From assembly GCA_002284615.2 (NCBI GenBank), contig MU069475.1, positions 18,470-36,769 on the forward strand: a stretch of 18,300 bases of DNA, given 5' to 3'. Source of the DNA: Dunaliella salina. Its lineage: Eukaryota > Chlorophyta > Chlorophyceae > Chlamydomonadales > Dunaliellaceae. Shown here in pieces: positions 16,982 to 18,300 of the stretch. The stretch's first letter is position 1. Each line of letters begins with the position of its first letter. The notes beneath the pieces are model-generated. The model had not been told where the DNA came from, did no database searches, and saw only the letters and a list, made by a program, of their open reading frames with translations. A program made the translations under genes and the position numbers.

Positions 16982-17928
16982 ATTGTCGTGTTAGGGCAAA
17001 AAGCAGCCTTCAAGAACGCGGGGGGCATTGGTGGGGACAGCGGATCCGCAGAAGACAATGTGGAAGACAAGAAAGCAGTGGATGATACAGGAAGCAGCAT
17101 GGATGAGCTGCAGCAGAATGCGGACACAACACAGGATGATAGGGTACGATGGAAACCTGCTGCTTTCACAAATACATCGCAAAGCACATGGACCAACAAG
17201 TTTTGCAAGGAAAAGAGAGAGGAAAGCATACCGAGGCAGCTGCAGTGAAAACACTCCCTCCCATCAGTTGACCCATCAATTGAGGAATGAAGACACGTTG
17301 GCACCTTTGTGCATGAGCTGTACGGGATGGGCATGAAGTTCTTTGAGCAATTTCATCTATCAAAGGTAAGGGCAGCATAGAAAGTGCTCCCCCATAAGGA
17401 GGATTGTGCAATGAATGATCTCTGCACCCTGGAGTTGATTGCAAAGTTCACTTATCCCTCCAATACAGACGTCACATCAAGCATGGCGGTTCAGGTTCTT
17501 TCAATTTATGGGGTCCCAGGATTGTGCTGCTTCTCTTTGCTTATCCGCACTGAGCAGAAATCCGTGTCAGGATGTAGCGGGCATTTTTCCAGAGTCCGTT
17601 GGGCAATGAGTTAAGCAGCACTGCATGAGGGTGGCCAGAGCTGGCTCTGTTGAGCATGTCCAATACATTGGACAATCTTTGCCTGATAAGAGGCTCCTGC
17701 CTTTGTTAACCACTTCAATCTCATAATGCACGCCTGCCTCCTGCCTGCAGAATGTTGCTGACTTCCTCTCGCGGCTCGGACTTTTTGGGAGCAGTAGTGA
17801 GAGTGCAGGGGATGACATGACGACGTCTGGAGGGAATGGCACAGAATTCCGTGGATCTGCATTCTCTGACGATGGCACCGCACTCAACGAAGACATCAGC
17901 TTCCTGCTGCGCATGGCAAACCAGACAG
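16982..17928 (+). CDS. Plus-strand gene, three internal exons, unrecognised acidic Ser/Gly-rich protein (partial)
   Basis: Exon 16982-17143 follows CCTCTGTGCCTGCAG and reads IVVLGQKAAFKNAGGIGGDS, then DDTGSSMDELQQNADTTQDD; its proposed donor is GTACGA. Exon 17293-17365 reads HVGTFVHELYGMGMKFFEQF and ends in front of GTAAGG. Exon 17751-17928 follows CTCCTGCCTGCAG and reads NVADFLSRLGLFGSSSESAG, then NEDISFLLRMANQTG, and ends before GTAAAA. The second and third join in phase. The first needs either another small exon or a longer form with a donor at 17245 to reach the second. The acidic Gly/Ser composition resembles residues 86-145 of the divergent neighbour. No domain is recognised. The gene continues right or is truncated by the repeat at 18116. 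Confidence 0.55.
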
Positions 17929-18115
17929 GTAAAAGAACAAAAGGTGTTTTGTGCTGCCCTCCACGGCATTTCTGACCTGCGCGCAGCAATTTGAAGCAGT
18001 GGAAAGCAGCTTAAACTGTTGATCTGCTGAAGGTCTGGATCTCCTGTTTTACAGCCATCATTTTGCTTTCATGTTGCTGGATCTGTCTTCTTTCTCTGCC
18101 TGCCGCGCTTAACTC
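17929..18115. other. Probable intron or 3' part of the plus-strand gene
   Basis: After the donor at 17929 no acceptor gives a long frame in the required phase: CTGCGCGCAG at 17977-17986 leads to a stop within two codons. The following exon, if any, probably lies beyond the window. Confidence 0.3.
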
Positions 18116-18230
18116 GTTCGCAGTGGGGTCATACGGCGGGGTCGTACGGCCTGTGCACCTATCTGGCCCCTTTTCTGTATTGATGGAGGGAGGGTTCCTC
18201 TGCCTGCAAAGTTTATTCTCTTTTTTTTTT
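18116..18230 (+). repeat. Second dispersed copy of the LINE 3' terminus
   Basis: TGGGGTCATACGGC, then CCCCTTTTCTGTATTGATGG, AGGG, CCTCTGCCTGCAAAGTTT and a 10-T run. This parallels 12534-12640 (GGGGGCACACGGC, CTCCTTTTCCTTAATTGATG, CTCTGCCTACGTAGTTTC, T run) over about 110 bases. It is a 5'-truncated copy of the large LINE or a SINE sharing its tail. Confidence 0.6.
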
Positions 18231-18253
18231 CTGTCAATCAGCCCCCCCTCCTA

Positions 18254-18300
18254 CCCAAAACACGCACACGCACACGCACATGCAACTGCACACGCGCGCG
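18254..18300. repeat. CA/CG-rich simple repeat at the right edge
   Basis: Alternating CACACG and CGCG words fill the last 45 bases and run off the window. Confidence 0.7.

Noticed and set aside
16615..17085. A 156-codon plus-strand frame treated as one exon
   Set aside because: It runs through apparent donors and acceptors and ends in a different frame from the well-supported exon at 16982.
1..18300. CRISPR array, tRNA, rRNA or prophage genes
   Set aside because: No regularly spaced repeats, cloverleaf-like sequences or phage modules were seen; spliced exons and LINEs mark the window as eukaryotic nuclear DNA.

Overview
The window looks like eukaryotic nuclear DNA, most likely from the green lineage (a green or streptophyte alga or an early land plant). 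Support: a gene of ten short exons with GT-AG borders (one GC-AG) and consistent phases, a TGTAA polyadenylation-like box downstream of it, several decayed non-LTR retrotransposons (LINEs), and a large element whose layout recalls the Dualen/RandI LINEs described from Chlamydomonas. The species cannot be named from sequence alone. I see no bacterial operons, rRNA, tRNA or CRISPR.

Region by region. 1-1228 is low-information DNA with a TG run and two short tandem duplications. 1229-5800 holds minus-strand pieces of one LINE family: a 3' end with a TTGTAACCC-type tail (1229-1425), a 1.4 kb fragment between 22-bp direct repeats (1477-2854), and a longer copy (3385-5800) that is split by a 0.63 kb insertion and has a (TA)36 tract exactly where its reverse transcriptase catalytic box should be. 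5900-12640 is a large plus-strand LINE, broken by stops, frameshifts, one internal deletion and a nested 0.33 kb LINE copy with a target-site duplication. Read through the breaks, its order is: APE-endonuclease remnant, reverse transcriptase, long linker, chromo-like segment, C4HC3 PHD finger, methyltransferase-like segment, RNase H, CCHC knuckle, and a PD-(D/E)XK nuclease. This is the most unusual object in the window.

12991-16428 (minus strand) is an apparently intact host gene. Ten exons join in frame into a 326-residue protein with a signal peptide, an acidic Gly/Asn/Ser-rich middle, a glycine-zipper membrane hairpin and a basic tail; I do not recognise its family. Head-to-head with it, beyond a gap of a few hundred bases, are at least three exons of a second, plus-strand gene (16982-17928) coding for similar acidic Ser/Gly-rich protein. 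Its 5' exons are unclear and it may run past the window.

The short sequence that ends the big LINE (ATTGAT..GGG..CTCTGCCT..pyrimidine run) recurs in intron 6 of the host gene and near the right edge, so truncated copies of that LINE, or SINEs sharing its tail, have spread through this locus. The LINE and the host gene are tail-to-tail.
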